A stretch of 32,145 bases of DNA from CAZDAW01 sp964503685 (lineage in GTDB: Bacteria > Chloroflexota > Anaerolineae > Anaerolineales > Anaerolineaceae), in assembly GCA_964503685.1 (NCBI GenBank), contig CAZDAW010000037.1, positions 1-32,145 of the forward strand. The letters run 5' to 3'. The notes below the pieces were generated by a model. The model saw nothing but the letters and a program-made list of their open reading frames with translations, was not told where the DNA came from and did not search any database. Position numbers and translations under genes: made by a program. Position 1 is the first letter of the stretch. The number at the start of each line of letters is the position of its first letter. Below are positions 30,746 to 32,145 of the stretch, one piece after another.

Positions 30746-32145
30746 CGAAAAAGGAAAATCAACTTATTGCCCATATTCGTAAAAAGGATATGACATTTCA
30801 ATCGATTCTGGAACATTTAACAGCAGTTTCTCATTACACTGGTAAATTTGCCAATCGAATTGGTTTGAAAGAGACGGGTGAAATTCTTGGCATGTTGCAT
30901 GATTTTGGCAAAGCTAGCGCACAATTTCAGAATTACCTTCTCTCTGGTGAAGGAGTGCTAAACCCAGATGCTGATGAATATTCTGATCCTGAAGCGATGC
31001 GTGGGAAAATTGATCACTCTACTGCGGGCGCGCAGATAATCTATGAAAACCTTTGGAATAAAGGACAAAAGGAAAAGATTGCAGCGCAAGTATTGGCTAT
31101 ATGTATTGCTTCTCACCATTCTGGATTGATTGATTGCCTTGCGCCAGATGGAGAAAACAATTTCAAAAGGCGCATGTTAAAACCAAACGAAGAAACTCAC
31201 AAGGCTGAGGCTTTGAGCAAACTACAAGAAATTGAAGCGGCTATCACAGACTCACTCTCGAAGGGCGTGGTAGATCAAATTTACACAAAAATAAAAAGCT
31301 TGCAAGTGGAAAATACTGACTCTAAAGATACATCTGTATTCAAAGTTGGATTGCTCATTCGTTTTTTGCTCAGCTGTCTGATTGATGCAGATAGGCTTGA
31401 CACCGCTGACTTTGAGACGCTAGGCAATATGCAAATCAGAAATTATGGTCAATACCATTCTTGGGAAGTCCTGATTCAACGCTTGAACATCAAATTAAAT
31501 GAGTTCAACAATAAGGAAAATAAAAATGTTGTAGACGAGTTACGTACCCAGGTTTCTCAGGCCTGTTTCGATTTTTCCAAAAAGCATAAAGGGATTTATC
31601 AGTTGACCGTTCCCACAGGTGGTGGAAAAACGCTGGCAAGCTTACGCTTTGGCTTAAACCATGCTGCCCAGCATGGTATGGATCGGGTCTATTACGTCAT
31701 TCCTTACACATCCATCATTTATCAGAATGCTGAAGACATCAGAAAGATCTTGGAAGATAAAGACGAAAACGGTCGATATCTTGATCGGGTTGTTCTTGAG
31801 CACCATTCCAACTTGACGCCCGAAGAAGAAACCTACAGACAAAATTTACTGGCTCAGAATTGGGACGCCCCCGTTGTGCTGACCACTCAAGTTCAATTTC
31901 TTGAAGCATTATTCGGCTCTGGGACCCGAAGCGTAAGACGAATGCACCAACTGGCAAATTCGGTGATCATTCTGGATGAGGTGCAAACAATACCAATTAA
32001 TACCATTCAAATGCTCAATGTTGCTTTACGATTTTTGGTAGAAAACTGCGGCGCAACCGTTGTTCTTTGCACTGCTACACAGCCGCCTCTCGATAAAATT
32101 GACGCCCAATCCCGCGCCTTGACCATTAACCCTGCCCAACGCATC
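30742..32145 (+). CDS. cas3: CRISPR-associated nuclease-helicase Cas3, 3' part outside the window
   Basis: 468 codons are visible with no stop before the window edge. GGAGG precedes the ATG, which overlaps the WYL stop. The HD nuclease domain (about 1-230) has H25 (LEHL), H53-D54 (MLHDFGKASAQF), H92 (DHSTAGAQ), H125-H126 (ASHHSGLIDCL) and the DADRLD segment. The superfamily 2 helicase starts at about 265, with Walker A PTGGGKT (291-297), motif Ia IPYTSII, the DEAD-type box DEVQ (412-415) and motif III CTATQPP. Cas3 unwinds and degrades DNA bound by Cascade in type I systems. The HD sequence style would fit subtype I-C or a relative, but the subtype cannot be fixed without the Cascade genes downstream. 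Confidence 0.93.
   Translation, partial: MTKKENQLIAHIRKKDMTFQSILEHLTAVSHYTGKFANRIGLKETGEILGMLHDFGKASAQFQNYLLSGEGVLNPDADEYSDPEAMRGKIDHSTAGAQIIYENLWNKGQKEKIAAQVLAICIASHHSGLIDCLAPDGENNFKRRMLKPNEETHKAEALSKLQEIEAAITDSLSKGVVDQIYTKIKSLQVENTDSKDTSVFKVGLLIRFLLSCLIDADRLDTADFETLGNMQIRNYGQYHSWEVLIQRLNIKLNEFNNKENKNVVDELRTQVSQACFDFSKKHKGIYQLTVPTGGGKTLASLRFGLNHAAQHGMDRVYYVIPYTSIIYQNAEDIRKILEDKDENGRYLDRVVLEHHSNLTPEEETYRQNLLAQNWDAPVVLTTQVQFLEALFGSGTRSVRRMHQLANSVIILDEVQTIPINTIQMLNVALRFLVENCGATVVLCTATQPPLDKIDAQSRALTINPAQRI

Noticed and set aside
29514..32145. CRISPR repeat array
   Set aside because: No regularly spaced direct repeats are visible around WYL and cas3; the array, if any, lies beyond the right edge.

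Overview
The window reads as a chromosomal segment of an anaerobic bacterium, most likely Chloroflexota of the Anaerolineae type. This is inferred from gene content only: lipoproteins with Thr/Pro-rich linkers behind the lipobox, a threonyl-tRNA synthetase without a TGS domain under a T-box leader, promoters placed directly against start codons, a thioferritin-like Dps protein, and an oxygen-sensitive metallo-cofactor gene set. There are no rRNA or tRNA genes, no insertion sequence and no CRISPR array.

Layout. (1) 1-520: 5' part of a secreted protein gene, minus strand, running off the left edge. (2) 767-2874: OmpR-type response regulator and histidine kinase, followed by an HtrA-type lipoprotein protease (3015-4688). 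The protease gene is preceded by four hexamers spaced exactly 11 bp apart, which look like an operator for an OmpR/PhoB-type regulator such as the neighbouring one. (3) 4934-5431: thioferritin-like Dps protein. (4) 5515-6424, minus: PadR regulator and two DUF5320 small proteins. (5) 6614-20539, plus: about fourteen closely packed genes without a visible internal terminator behind one strong promoter. They encode OsmC, an XRE-cupin-NifX fusion, a thioredoxin/CcdA membrane protein, a pentapeptide-repeat protein, a stand-alone NifX-like protein, two MinD-type ATPases carrying a 2x[4Fe-4S] ferredoxin insert with an AbrB-like protein between them, a DUF59 protein, an Mrp ATPase lacking its CxxC, a radical SAM enzyme, a fused Fe-S/molybdenum hydroxylase, an MBL-fold hydrolase and a K+/H+ antiporter. 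(6) 20598-22690: threonine T-box leader (specifier ACC) and thrS. (7) 22948-29513: DUF4143 ATPase, serine hydrolase lipoprotein, MFS permease, galK and galT; most of this part is visibly richer in G+C. (8) 29777-end: WYL regulator and the first 468 codons of cas3, the entry to a type I CRISPR-Cas locus.

How the parts may work together. The most interesting unit is the 4.9-20.5 kb block. Ferritin, OsmC, thioredoxin/CcdA and XRE-cupin suggest redox, thiol and iron handling. NifX domains, MinD-ferredoxin ATPases, DUF59, Mrp and DUF5320 suggest assembly or carriage of an Fe-S or Fe-Mo type centre. A radical SAM enzyme and a molybdenum hydroxylase are possible tailoring and client proteins. No nitrogenase structural genes are present, so this is probably a non-nitrogenase metallocentre pathway of unknown product. 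That reading is inference from domains and gene order.
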